Assembly: GCF_000283155.1 (NCBI RefSeq)
Contig: NW_004454175.1
Coordinates: 6,584,099-6,648,098 of the forward strand
Length of the DNA stretch: 64,000 bases
Source: Ceratotherium simum simum
Lineage: Eukaryota > Chordata > Mammalia > Perissodactyla > Rhinocerotidae
Reading direction: 5' to 3'
This document shows positions 23,410-35,695 of this stretch, piece after piece. Position numbers and translations under genes: made by a program. The notes under the pieces were generated by a model that saw nothing but the letters and a program-made list of their open reading frames with translations, was not told where the DNA came from and did not search any database. Within the stretch, counting starts at the first letter, position 1. Every line of letters starts with the position of its first letter.

Positions 23410-23600
23410 AGGTTAATTCATTTAACAAGAACCTATTAACTATCTGCAATATGCTGAGTGTTCTCTGAGACCCTGGGGAGAAAGAGGGAGGGATATAAAG
23501 ATGAATAAGTCACAGCGCCTGCTCCAGGGGGTATATCCAATTTAGAGGGCACATAAACACACAAACAGATAATTACAGTAGATTGTGGCAAGTATGATAA
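23410..23600 (-). mobile_element. L2 LINE 3' end, minus
   Basis: Antisense L2 terminus: caatatgctgagtgttctct, gagggatataaagatgaata, agtcacagcgcctgctccag, then acacaaacagataattacag. The 23436-23726 minus open frame lies over it and is not a gene. Confidence 0.62.
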
Positions 23601-23699
23601 TGGCCCTTTGCACAGAGAACTCTGAGAGTTTAGTGGGAAATGGAAGGCTCTGGGATGAGGTGGTTGGGCCAGTATAGCAAGCCTTGAGGCAGTTGATAC

Positions 23700-23900
23700 T
23701 GCTGTGTGGTATGATGGATGTGCCACTGAACTAGGAGCCAGAACACCTAGGTTCTGTTCTTACCAACTTCCCTTACTAATAACTCTGCCTTCTCAGGATA
23801 TAACCTGGAGCAAATCACTTTAGTTTTTCCATCTAGAAAATGAAGGGGTTTAGGCTACGCAGTTTCAAATTCTATTAAAGCTCTAAAGCCCTATGACTCT
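23700..23900 (+). mobile_element. MIR-type SINE, plus
   Basis: aactaggagccagaacacct, aggttctgttcttaccaact and gagcaaatcactttagtttt, ccatctagaaaatgaagggg are diagnostic in order for MIR or MIR3. Confidence 0.65.
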
Positions 23901-24775
23901 CTGGCAGATATGCTGATCATATATCTGATATTCATTCTCCCCTTCTTTCTTAACAAAACAAAATCTCAGTTTTATTTGGAGTTACAATATACTCAGATAA
24001 AAGCTTGATTTCCCAGTTGCCTTTTTTTTTAAAAGGATGGTCGTACGACACCTTCCAGCCAATGGAAACAAAATGGAATGCTTTATTTTCCCGGTATAGA
24101 CACAACCCTTCCTCCTTTTCACTTCTTTCTTCTTCCTGCCTAGAATACAGCACAGCACAATGAATACACGTGCCACTGTTAGGATGGAGGAGTAGAAAGC
24201 TATAAAACGCCTAAATCTTTAATGAGTCCCTTAACAGCTGTACTGGCCCTAAAATACCTACTTCCAGACTTGTTACCTAAGTAATATTTTAATTTGGGGT
24301 TTCTATTACAGGTATCTAAACTCAATCCTCACTGATTCAGATCCCTAAGCTTTAGTATCAAAAGATGGTATCTTCTAAATTTAGAAGCTGGGCTAAATTA
24401 GAGTTCGACATGACATAGATCTATATATTAGTATCTGAGTATATGTTTGTACCTGTGTACGATCATGTGGAGATTATACACACACTCACACAGACACGTC
24501 ATATCTGGGTAGCGCATAATTTGTAGGTCAATGACTTCCAGATTTATATCCCCTCCCAAGACTTCTCCTCTGACCTCTAAGCCAGTTGCCATCCTACTCT
24601 CTCTCCTTGGATGTCTCAGAGCTCCCTCTAACATAAAAAATCCAAACCAAACACTTAAGGTACACATGCACACCCCCAAATCCAAATGTTCATACAATGT
24701 TTGCCATCTTTGTATTGAAAATTTCCATCTAATCAGATATTTAGGCCAGACAACTTGGAGTTACCTATGACACTC
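23901..24775. other. Unassigned
   Basis: Three short overlapping frames (23950-24176 minus, 24428-24697 minus, 24531-24770 plus) conflict with each other, and none has a recognisable domain. Confidence 0.4.
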
Positions 24776-24779
24776 TTCG

Positions 24780-25000
24780 CTCATACATGTGAAATAGCCA
24801 AAGTTTCTTACATTCTACTCTTAGTGTAATTGTTATTTAATTTCTTTAGGCCTCAGTTTTCTCATTTGTAAAATGAACATAATAATCATATCTATAGTAT
24901 AGACTTGTTATTTGAAGACTAAGTTAGTTAATACGTATAAATTTTAGAACAATGACTGACACATGCTAAAGTGTTCAATAAATATTTATTATTATTTTTG
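24780..25000 (+). mobile_element. MIR SINE 3' half, plus
   Basis: tttctttaggcctcagtttt, ctcatttgtaaaatgaacat, then gttagttaatacgtataaat and the terminal gtgttcaataaatatttatt. This is the clearest MIR in the window. Confidence 0.75.
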
Positions 25001-25204
25001 AAATAGAAATGGTAATTATAGCTGTTCTGAATTTATGCACTTTGGTGTTAGGTGGGTGAATATAGATAGATACATAATTTTATAATTTTAATTTTGATTT
25101 GTTTTAATATTCACTATGAGTGTTGTGAGAAAGTCAGATTCTTTATATATACTTTGGTATATACCTTGGAAGTAAACTGAAAAATTAATAGCTCTAAACC
25201 TTAA
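25001..25204. other. Unassigned
   Basis: AT-rich, no feature. Confidence 0.35.
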
Positions 25205-25325
25205 TCCATGCAACATATATTTAGTGAACGCTTTCTGAAGGCCAGGTAGGTATTCTTCTCAGCATTGAATACACAGTGACCAACATGCAAAGTCCTTACC
25301 ATAATAGAACCTTGAAATACCTTGT
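25205..25325 (-). mobile_element. L2 LINE 3' end fragment, minus
   Basis: catatatttagtgaacgctt, tctgaaggccaggtaggtat and gaatacacagtgaccaacat, then aaagtccttaccataataga follow antisense L2 order. Confidence 0.5.
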
Positions 25326-26564
25326 CTTCTTCCTCACCAGTAAAATAAGATGATTGAATGAGAAGTAGATATTTATTCCTTACCACTGAAAGAACACCTT
25401 AGTCTATGATTACATGCAGATGTGTGCTATAAGATGAACGGAAAGACGTGAACCTGGAACACGGAGACCCCTGAAAGCTAGGCTGAGGAGGGTGGCCACA
25501 ATTTGATACACAGTAGAGAACCAATAAAAATTTTTAATTGGCACAATGAGAATTATGCTTTAGAAAGTTTAATTGGGAAGCATTGTGTAGGATGGATTGG
25601 TTTCAGGATTTTCACAGATAGAAATATCATTCTCCCAAGGATAGGAAGTGGTGATTAACCATGTGCCTGGAAGAGGCAGGATGCTAGCACTCCTGGGAAC
25701 TAAGCAAAAAGGTAGTTCATGTCATAGCCTGTGGCTGAAATAGGAAACCCCTCTAGATCTGGGCTTGTTTTGGTTAAAAAAAAAAAGGCTGTGTGTGTAT
25801 TTACGTGTATAAATAGAAAGATTCGCGTCATTCAATAACTTTCATACCAGGAGCCCGAGAAGACGGTGGCATGGAGCCATGAAGGTACCTTGTTTATACC
25901 TTTATTCAGGCCCAGGCATGGAGGCAGGAAACACTTTATTTAGTAGGATAGGAACTGTACCTGGCTGCTGGCTCACCAAACATTGGGCTCAGTGTGTGCC
26001 CAAGCCACTGTACCCTGTCCCCAGGAAACACCTTGCCTTCCTGGACTGCATTTGCTTGGGCTGAGTGCCCAGGTTACATCAGTAGTCCGGTGTTAGCAGC
26101 CACAGTACAGCAGGCAGGAACAAGGCGCTTCCTCTGACAGAGCGTGCTTTCCTGGATTCTCTCCCTGAGGTGATATTATCTCCCTTTGGATTAAGATATT
26201 ATCCCTGGAGGTCTTAAAGTGATCAATAATGAGAGGATTCTGAAGAGATGGAATAAGGACTCAAAAAGTTTAATTTGAATAAAAGAACTGTGAATAATTT
26301 TGTACCTCACACGGGTAAGTGGGACATACTGGAGTAAATTAGAATGGAATGCTAATAATGATAATATTATACAAGACTAGGATCAAGCAATAGAAATATC
26401 AAGGAGATATTGATGGGATTTTTGGAGTGAAAATTCACTCTTTGTGGAGTGAGAACTGCCATATGCTCTAAGAACTGATTTATTTTATGTTTTAGGGATA
26501 TGGGTTGTGACGATTTTTATCATCGTGTCCAACGTGCCTTTTCAAATAGTGTATCATTTTTTTA
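25326..26564. other. Unassigned, about 1.2 kb
   Basis: Nothing is assignable. The open frame 25879-26064 (61 codons, Cys- and Pro-rich) is in the GC-richer patch 25850-26170 and lacks recognisable homology. Confidence 0.4.
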
Positions 26565-26866
26565 GAACTTTGTCACATCTCCCCTCATGATCTGTCTAGC
26601 AAAAGCCCATTCATCTTTGAAAATCCAGCTCAGGTGTCACCTCCTTCAAGAATCCTTTACAGACTTCAACAGAGAGAATTAAGTCCTCCTTCTTCTTTGA
26701 TGCTTTTATAAATGATGTGTTTTTCTATTGTTGCCCTTGTTATACTGTATTTTATTTATTTCTCCTGTATGATTTTCTTCGTTATGCTCATGTTAGAATC
26801 TTGACTGCCATTACAATGCCCATAGAAGGCATTTAATAAATATTTGTTTACTGAATGAAAAAATAT
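26565..26866 (+). mobile_element. L2 LINE 3' end, plus
   Basis: aatccagctcaggtgtcacc, tccttcaagaatcctttaca, attttatttatttctcctgt, and gaaggcatttaataaatatt-tgtttactgaatgaa at the end. Text order and terminus match L2. Confidence 0.75.
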
Positions 26867-26990
26867 ATATTGATCACTAGTTACATACCAGCACTGTGGC
26901 TACAATAGTGATCAATAGTGATTAAAAGAGTTATAATCTTTTTCTAGAACTTTCAGTCTATTGGTGGGGGGGATATGGAAATAAAATGCC
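26867..26990 (-). mobile_element. L2 LINE 3' end, minus, tail-to-tail with previous
   Basis: gatcactagttacataccag, cactgtggctacaatagtga, and ttctagaactttcagtctat-tggtgggg match antisense L2. It abuts the plus-strand L2 terminus at 26866. Confidence 0.55.
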
Positions 26991-29509
26991 ATTTACAACC
27001 TGGCATGAGAGGCATATATATCTATATCCATGGAGGCACAGAGGATGAACACACGTCCTATGTCCAAATTATTTGAATACTATATATTTCCGTCTTGAAA
27101 GTAATGATATTATTCAGAAAGCAATTAATTTTAAAGCTAAAGGGGGAAAATGGCTAGGACTGTGGATGACACTGAAATCTGATTATTAAGCTTTGTGTTT
27201 TTGAGTGTGTACCATATAAGTCATATTAATATTGAAAAATAGTTGAATCTAACTTTATAAAAATATGCCTTTTGTAGTGTGAACTGGGCTGATGATTCTT
27301 GGACAGTGTAGCATTGGGAAAGTCAAGATATGATTGTCTCATCACCTGTACTCAAGACGCACATTATTATTTTTGTTCTGACACAGTTGCTTACAAACCC
27401 CTGAAAAATGGTTTACATTTTAAGGATTTAATTTTAGGAAAAAGGGGGCATTTTTTAAATACTTCAGCAACATAGTAAAGATCAATGGTCATATAACGTG
27501 ACAGTCAGGATGCTTCTATCACAGTCTTTCCTCCCAACAAACTCCCAAGTAATCGTAGCTCGCTGCACCTTGGTTGTCTTGCTGCCTAAAAAACTGATTC
27601 ATACTCTGTGGAGTAGAGAAATATTTCTTTATGAGTCCATCAATAATTATATATGCATTTAAAAATTAGGTGTATGTAATTAGCTGTGCACGTGTGTGTG
27701 TGTGTGTGTGTGTATAATTTGTATATTTCAGCACTATTCACTATGAGTCGACATAACATGTGACTAAAATTCCTTTCTGTCAAAATTACATCTGAGAACA
27801 CCTCTTAAGAGCAGTAATGAGCATCTTGGTTTTTATCTTTTAACTCAGTCTACGAGATATAGTCCGCTTAAGATGGTATATTTCGTGACTTGTAAATAGA
27901 AATGACGTTGTGAATTGCTACTTTCTGTCAGTTGTGTTCATCGCGTAGGTTATTAGAGGTGAAAACAATGTGACTTGATGTACATGTGTTTGCAACATTT
28001 CAGAGTAAGTTCTCAGGGTGGGGATAGCCAAATTTTTTTATGATTACTACTATCTTTAAATGTTGTTCTTTCTCATATTGATAGTATATAGAGATTATTT
28101 TCAAAATTAGATGATGTGTTAAATTACAAAAATAAAAAAACTTAAACAATATGACAAGTTATTTGCATTAGTATTTGAATTCTAAAAAATATAGCATAAT
28201 ACAGTGAAATATCTCAACTGGAAAAAAATTTTAAAAATTAAAGGATTTCAATTCCTCAAGATTATCTTCTGTTTGTCATTTATTTCAATTTAAACTGCAT
28301 CTTGGACAAGTGTGTTGACATGGATTCTGATTACGTTTTAGACTACAAAAAGAATTTTTCAATTTAGATAAAGGGTTCATGTTAAAAGGTGAATGTAGAG
28401 TAACGGATTGCATATAACTACATCCCATAAATAAGTCACTGCTGCACCTTCTTTTTTATTTACTTTTCTGTATAATGACATATTGATGACATGCAAATAA
28501 AGTAATAGGGGACCTGATGGCATTATATTATTTGGAAAACATTAAGCTTTTTTCACTGACAAAGGTCAATGAAGTAGCTGAATTGTAGCTATAAAGAAAT
28601 GTGACTAATTATTTTTATTAAATCACTTAATCTAATGGAGGATTGTCATGCCAAAATACTTAACTAGAATGATTTCCATTGCTCAATTTTGAAATTCAGA
28701 TTTCAAAACTGTCTGCAAAGCTATTTTATTTCTCTGGTAGTGTATTTTTTAATAATTTCAATAAATAGTAAGACTAAGCCTTTTAATAGATAGTTGAATC
28801 TTTTTAAAACAACATTTTCAAAGGTACAGAAGGACTGAAACTCTATAATGCCCCATCAGGGTAAGCCAGTGTTCAAGCGCTCTATTCATGGGAGTGATCC
28901 TGCTATTTCTCATCTAGAAATGCCTTTATCTTCAGTGTGTTGCAAACTGTTTTAGTTTTTAGAAACACCTGAAAGTCATATAAGTTCCAAGTTTTTGACA
29001 TTGGGGATTGAACAAGCTAAAAATTCCAATTTTACTTAAGAAAGAAAAAAGTCTGACAATAAGTAATGAGATATATTATTTTATGTGTCCCATGAATTTT
29101 TAAGTAGAGTTTTCAAAAGCACATTGGAACCCTGATTTTCAATCAGTGGGTCACATGAGAATCTTCAGGTAGGCAGAGGGTGGAGGTAATATAATTAAAA
29201 ATTGTAGTCAATATTATAACAATTTTTATTTGAAAGTGAAGCATCTCCATTATTTTCATAATGGAAATGAGAAAGAAAAGTTTGTTAAAATATTCTTGCC
29301 AAGGTCAAATAGTCAAGACATCAATTAAGAAAACATGCAAGAACCTTTTATTTAATGGAGGGTGTGACACATATTTATTAGATATTTGTAATGTATTTGG
29401 AGCATATAAGGCAAACTTAAGCTGCTTTTCATATTGTATGCTATAAACATAATAAATTATTTATGATGTTTAAGTTGAGCATATATTTCATTTAAAAATA
29501 AAGTTTGTG
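26991..29509. other. Unassigned AT-rich stretch, about 2.5 kb
   Basis: No gene, RNA gene or confident repeat apart from the microsatellite at 27691. The plus frame 29261-29446 is unsupported. If single-copy, this would be a reasonable place to test for conserved non-coding sequence. Confidence 0.45.
27691..27713. repeat. (GT)n microsatellite
   Basis: Eleven or so uninterrupted GT units after cgtgtg. It is short for a perissodactyl CA/GT locus. Confidence 0.95.
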
Positions 29510-31438
29510 ACCACTTCCACTCTGCTTAGGATGTAGAAAGTCTCAAGAGAGCATCAACCCCAACTTTAAAGTGAGAACAAGCTGGATAACTTACAAAATC
29601 ACATTTTAAAAAATCCCATCAGAAATATGAGGTTGTAAAGAACACTACTGAACGGAAATTCAGAAGGTAATGAACCCCTCCTAGGAAAGAAGAGACCCAC
29701 GGCTTCATCCATCGTTGGCAGAGCAATGGGAGGGGAAGGAAACTGCTTATGTGTGAAAAAGAAGAGAAGAGTTGACATTGTGATGAATTTGTAAAGGCTG
29801 AGTATGGGAAGGCATGATCATTTAGAATACCCAGGAGGCTTGCAGAAAAATTGACCCTACCTACAACTCTTTTCCAAGGTCCTTCACCAAGTGCTCGTAG
29901 GAAACACTGAAGTCAGAGCAGAAAAACTGACAGAAACCCATTCTGTGGTGTAGGGGCACCAGGCTTGCTGAAGTCAGAGGGAGAGTTGAGAGAAACCCAA
30001 TAGGCACTCCAAGCCTTACACTGAGACCAGATAGTGACTATCTGCAGCTGAAGGTGGAGACAGAAGAGAAACCCCTTCTGAGATACAGGTGCATAGGGCC
30101 TGCTAAAAGCTGAGAAAAGGGCAGGAAACCTGAGACAAATGTTCCAGGCACTCAAACCCCAAGCTCTGATAAAGGAAAGATTTGTTTCTGCTATCAAATC
30201 ATTTGAAGCCTGTGGTGAACTGAATCGAAGTAAATCAACAACAAAAACCCAGACTCAGGACATTTTAAAGATTAGATTGATGCTAGTGGCTAGAAAGAAA
30301 GAGACATGCACCCTTTTCTAGGCATAAATATAATTTACTTCAGTCTCTACTGTTCTTTAGCCCACTACACCTGAGAGTCAGTTAAAACTTCTGAAAAGTA
30401 AAAAAAGAATTATAACTGATATGCTAAGAAAAGAGAAAAAATGTAATTATATAAAATGCTCAATTAAAACCGAGAGGCCATAAAAGAGTGGAAGACAAAA
30501 ATAAGAACAAATAACAAGGGCAACAAATAGAAAACAGTAACAAATAGGGTAGATATTAATCCAACTATATTAATAATTGCTTTGAATGTCAATGGTCTTA
30601 ATGGTCTAAATTCACCAATTAAAAGGCAGAGATTCTCTGAGTGGATCAAAAAACATGAGCCACCTGCACGTTGCCTACAAAAAACTCACTTTAAATATGA
30701 AGACACATGTAGATTAAAAGTAAATGGATAGAGAGAAAATATACCATGCTAACACAATCAAAAGAAAGCAGGAGTACCTATATCATATCAGAAAGAGCAA
30801 ACTTCAAATTAAGGAAATTTATCAGGGTAAAGAAGGGCATTACATAATGATAAAGGAGTCAATTTTCTAAGAAGACATATTTCTTCACATGTATGCGCCT
30901 AACAGAGCATCAAACTACATCAGGCAAAAAATGATGGAACTGCAAGGAGAGATAGATGAATCCACTATCATAGTTAGAGACTTAAATACCCCTCTCTCAG
31001 AAATGGACAGAGATAGTAGGCAGAAAATCAGTAAGGACATCATTGAACTCAACAATACCGTCAATCAATTAGATATAATGGACATCTGTAGACTACTTCA
31101 TCTAACAGTAGCAGAATACATATTTTTCTCAAATTCGTATGGAACATTCAACAAGGTAGACACATTCTGGGCCATAAAACACTCCATAATAAATTTCAAA
31201 TAATAGAAATCATGCAATATCTGCTCTCAGATCTCAATGGAATTAAACTAGAAATCCAGGGCCAGCCCCATGGCTTGGCGGTTAAGTGCACGCGCTCTGC
31301 TGCTGGCGGCCCAGGTTCGCATCCCGCATGCGCACCGAGGCACTGCTTCTCCGGCCATGCTGAGGCTGCATCCCACATACAGTAACTAGAAGGATGTGCA
31401 GCTATGACATACAACTATCTTCTGGGGCTTTGGGGGAA

Positions 31439-31477
<39 letters not shown>

Positions 31478-34400
31478 ACTAGAAATCCATAACAGGAAGA
31501 TAACTGGAAAAACTCCAAATACATAGAGATTAAACAACACACTTCTAAATAACATGTGGTTATAGAAGAAATCTAAAGAGAAAGTTAAAAAAAATTTTGA
31601 ATTAAATGAAAGTGAAAACAATCAAAATTTATGGCATACAGCAAAAGCAGTTCTTAGAAAGAAATGTATAGCATTGAGTATATATACTAGAAAAGCAGAA
31701 AGATCTAAAATCAATAATCTAAGTTTCCACCCCAGGAAACTAGAAAAAGAAAAACAAATTAAATCCAACATAAGCAGAATAAAAGAGATAATAAAAATTA
31801 GAGTAGACATCCATGAAATTGAAAACAGGAAATTAATACAGAAAATCAAAACCAAAAGCTGGTTCTTTGAAAAGATCAACAAAACCATTAAGCCTCTAGT
31901 CAGGCAGCTAAGAAAAAAAAAGAGAGAGAACACAAATTACTAATATCAGAGATGATAGAGGGGACAGGACTACAGACCCCATGAAAATTAAAAGGATTAG
32001 AAAGGAACACTATGAACAGTTCCGTGCCCCAAAATGTGATAACCCAGATGAAATGGGCCAATTCATTGAAAAACACAATCTGCCAAAACGCACACAAGAG
32101 GAAATAGATGATCAGAATAGGCCTATATCTATTAAAGAAATTGAGTCAATAATTAATAACCTTCCAAAACAGAAAGCACCAGGCCAAGAAGGGTTCACTG
32201 GTGAATTCCATGAAACATTTAAGGAAGAAATTATACCAATTCTCTGAAATCTCTTTCAGAGGATAGAAACAGAGAGAATATTTCCAACCTCATTCTATGA
32301 GGCAAGCATTATCCTAATACTAAATCCAGATAAAGACATTAAAAGAGAAAAAAACTACAAACCAATATTTCTCATGTACATAGATGCAAAAATCTTTAAC
32401 AAATTATTAGCAAATCAAGTCCAAAAAAAGTATGAAAATAATTATACACTATGACCAAGTTGGATTTATCCCAGCTATGCAAGTCTGGTTCAACATTTGA
32501 AAATTAATTAATGTAATCACATCAACAGACTAAAACAGAAAAATCACATGATCATATCAATAGACACAGAAAAAACATTTGACAAAACTCTCAGTAAACT
32601 AGGAAGAGAGGGGAACTTTCTCAACCTGGTAAAAATTATCTACCAAAAACCTACAGCTGACAACATAGTTAATGGTGAAAGACTGGAAGCCTTTCAAAAA
32701 TTAGACTAGAAACTAGTGTAAAAAGTCAAGACAAGGAAATAAAAGCTATACAGATTAGGAAGGAAGGTATAAAACTGTCTGTGTTCGCGGATGACATGAC
32801 CATCTATGTAGAAAATCAAAAAGAATTGACAAAAAACTGGAAGTGATTATAGCAAGATTGCAGTATACAAGGTTAATATACAAAAGTTAATTGTTTTCCT
32901 ATATACCAACAATGAAAAAGTGGAGTGAAATTGAAAACACAATACCATTTACATCAGCACCCTCAAAATGAAATACTTATAAATCTAAATAATATGGACA
33001 ACATGTTAAAACAAAAAAACTTTGATGAATGAAATCAAAGAAGAACTAAATAAATGGGGAAATATTCCATGTTCATGGATAGGATGACTCAATATTGCCA
33101 ATATGCTGGTTCTTCCCAACTTGATCTATAGAGTCAATGCAGTCTCAATCAAAATCACAGTAAATTATTTTATGGATATCAACAAACTGATTCGAAAGTT
33201 TATATGGAGGGGCAAAAGAGCCAGAATATTTAACACAATATTGAAGAAGAACAAAGTTGGAGGACAGACACTACCCAAGTTCAAGACTTACTATAAAGCT
33301 ACAGAAATCAACTAGTGTGGTATTGGAAAAAAAAGAGAGAGAGAAATAGAACAATGGAACAGAATAGAGAGCCCAGAGATAGACCCACATAAATATAGTC
33401 CACTGATCTTTGACAAAGCAGTAAAGGCAAAACAATGGAGAAAAGTATGGTGCTGGAACAACTGGGTATCTATATGCAAAAAAATGAATCTACATACAGA
33501 CCTTCACAAAAACTAACTCAAAAATAGATCATTGACCTAAATATAAAACACAAAGCTATAAAATTCCCAGAGATAACATGGAGAAAATCTTGATGACCTT
33601 TGGTATGATGATGACTTTTTAGATACAACACCAAAGACATGATCCATGAAAGAAAGAATTGATAAGCTGGACTTCATTAAAATTAAAACTTCTGCTCTGC
33701 TAAAGACAATATCAAAAGAATTAGAACGCAAATCAGAAACTGGGAGAAAATATTTGCAAAAGACACATCTGATAAAGGATCGTATCCAAAATATACAAAA
33801 AACTCTTAAAACTCAACAATAAGAAGACAAACAATCCAATTAACAAATGGGCCGAAGACCTTTACAGACACCTCATCGGAGAAGAAATACAGATGGCAAA
33901 TAAGCATATGAAAAGATGCTCCACATCATCTGTCATCAGGGAAATGCAAACTAAAACAATAATAGGATACCTCTACTCATCTATTAGAATGGCCAAAATA
34001 TGGAACACTGACAACACCAAATGCTGGCAAGGATATGGAGCAACAGGAACTTTCATACATTGCTGGTGGATATGCAAAATGGTACAGCCACTTTGGAAGA
34101 CAGTTTGGTGATTTCTTACAGAGCTAAACGTACTCTTACCATATGACCTAGCAATTGTGTCCTTTGTGCACACAAAACCTGCACATGGATGTTTATAGCA
34201 GCTTTATTTATAATTAGCAAAATTTGGAAGCAACTAAGATGTCCTTCAATAGGTGAATGGGTAAATAGTAGTACATCCAGACAATAGATTATTATTCAGC
34301 CCTTAAAAGAACTGCACTATCAAGCCATAAAAACACATGGAGGCAGCTTAAATGCATATTACTAAGTGAAAGAAGCCAATCTGAAAAAGCTAAATACTAT

Positions 34401-34812
34401 AATATTCCAACTATATGATGTTCTGGAAATGGCAAAACAGTAGAGATAAAAAAAAGATCAGTGTTTGCAAAGATGGTGCTGGTGGAGAGATGAATATGTG
34501 AGCACAGAGGATTTTTAGAGCAGTGAAAGTATTCTGTATAATATTATCATAATGGACATATACCATTTTACCTTTATCCAAACCCATAGAATATACAAAA
34601 TCAAGAGTGAACCCTAAGGTAAACTATGGACTTTGGGTAATTATCATGTATCAGTGGAGATTCATCGTTGGTAAAAAATGTACCATTCTGGTGAGTGATG
34701 TTGATAATGGGGGAGGCTATGCGTGTGCGGAGGCAGACGGTATATGGGAAATCTCTTTACCTTCCTCTCAAATTTTTTGTAAGCCTAAAACTCCTCTAAA
34801 AAAAACAGTCTT
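29510..34812 (+). mobile_element. L1M LINE, near full ORF2 span, non-functional
   Basis: 29510-30560 looks like L1M 5' region, including repeated aaactgacagaaacccattc-type blocks; no ORF1 is recognisable. ORF2 text runs from about 30570 (ALNVNGLNGLNSPIKRQRF) to about 34130. Recognisable pieces, in order, are the endonuclease block RDLNTPLSEMDRDSRQKISK (about 30980), the NNLPKQKAPGQEGFTGEFHE reverse-transcriptase entry (about 32155), the catalytic FADDM at 32784-32798, and RKFIWRGKRARIF (about 33193). The C-terminal Cys-motif region [20 protein letters not shown] comes at about 33905 and [15 protein letters not shown] at about 34054. Stops and frameshifts are frequent, and a block upstream of FADDM (about 32700) is missing. 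The 3'UTR ends with gttgataatgggggaggcta and an A-rich end at about 34796-34812, typical of L1MB/L1MC. An ERE interrupts it. Confidence 0.9.
31245..31489 (+). mobile_element. ERE1-type SINE in the L1, with 14-bp duplication and (AAAT)n tail
   Basis: The element runs from 31259 to about 31475, with a ggccagcccc head, A box TGGCTTGGCGG at 31271-31281 and B box GGTTCGCATCC at 31314-31324. The body ends ttctggggctttgggggaat, followed by an (AAAT)n tail at 31437-31475. The 14-bp repeat aaactagaaatcca flanks it at 31245-31258 and 31476-31489. It lies in sense orientation inside L1 ORF2, and the minus-strand frame 31196-31414 is its antisense. The promoter boxes and duplication are intact, so it is recent. 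Confidence 0.95.
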
Positions 34813-35695
34813 AAAACAAACAAACCAAAAAATACGACAACCCAATTAAAAGTCATCAAGAGACTTCAATAGTCACATCACTAAAGAAGATACATGCATG
34901 CCCAATAACACATGGAAATGTACTCAATATCATTAGTCAGGGAAATGTAAATTCATATCACAATGTACTACCCCTACACGTTCACTAGAATGGGTAAAAT
35001 GAAAAAGATTTATGAGAGCAAATGTTGGAAAGATATGGACCAACCAAAATTCTCTTATATTCTTGCTGGGCATGTAAAATGGTACAATCTTAGGAAAACA
35101 TTTTGAAAATTATGAAAAGAAAGTTAAACATGCATCTTCCTTATCATCAATCAATTCAACATCTAGGTATTTGTCAATGAGAAATGAAAACATACATCCA
35201 CAAAAACTTTTTATAATTGTATGCATAACATTATTATTCATAATAGCCCCAAACTGAAAATAACCCATATTCCATCGGCAAGAGAATGGATAAACAAACT
35301 GTGCGTGTTCATACACTTGAGTACTACCCAGCAATAAAAAGAAATAAACTAGTGACACCTGGGAAAACATGGATGGATCTCAAACAAAATTATGCTCAGT
35401 GAATGAAGCCAGACCCAAAAGATTACACACATTCATGTGAAGTTTTTAAACAGTCAAAGTTCATCTACGGTGATCGAGAACAGAACAATGGTGGCTTCTA
35501 GCAGTGGGGGAGTGGGGAGGAGAATGGTGAGATAGTCTGAGAAGTGATGCGTGGGAGCTTTCTGACATGATGGAAATGTTTTATGTTTGGATAGGAGGTT
35601 AGGTTGCACTGGTGTATATATTCATCAAAACTGATCAAACTTTAATTTAAATCTGTTCTTTTCACTGTATCTGAGTTATACTTTAATGTAAAAAA
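34813..35695 (+). mobile_element. Older L1M 3' part: ORF2 end and 3'UTR
   Basis: This repeats the order of the L1 ORF2 3' part: gtcagggaaatgtaaattca (about 34937), actagaatgggtaaaatgaa, and gaatggataaacaaactgtg (about 35284). It ends with the 3'UTR ggtgtatatattcatcaaaa-ctgatcaaac and an ttatactttaatgtaaaaaa terminus near 35690. Because it recapitulates ORF2 text already present at 33880-34300, it is a separate, more diverged element, or the remains of the target into which the upstream L1 inserted. Confidence 0.78.

Noticed and set aside
30050..31100. CRISPR-like or operon-like organisation
   Set aside because: Repeats here are LINE/SINE; there is no regular repeat-spacer pattern anywhere in the window, and the DNA is clearly mammalian.
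31674..32247. L1 ORF2 frames long enough to suggest coding potential
   Set aside because: Fragments of a L1 broken by stops and frameshifts before and after; no complete ORF2.
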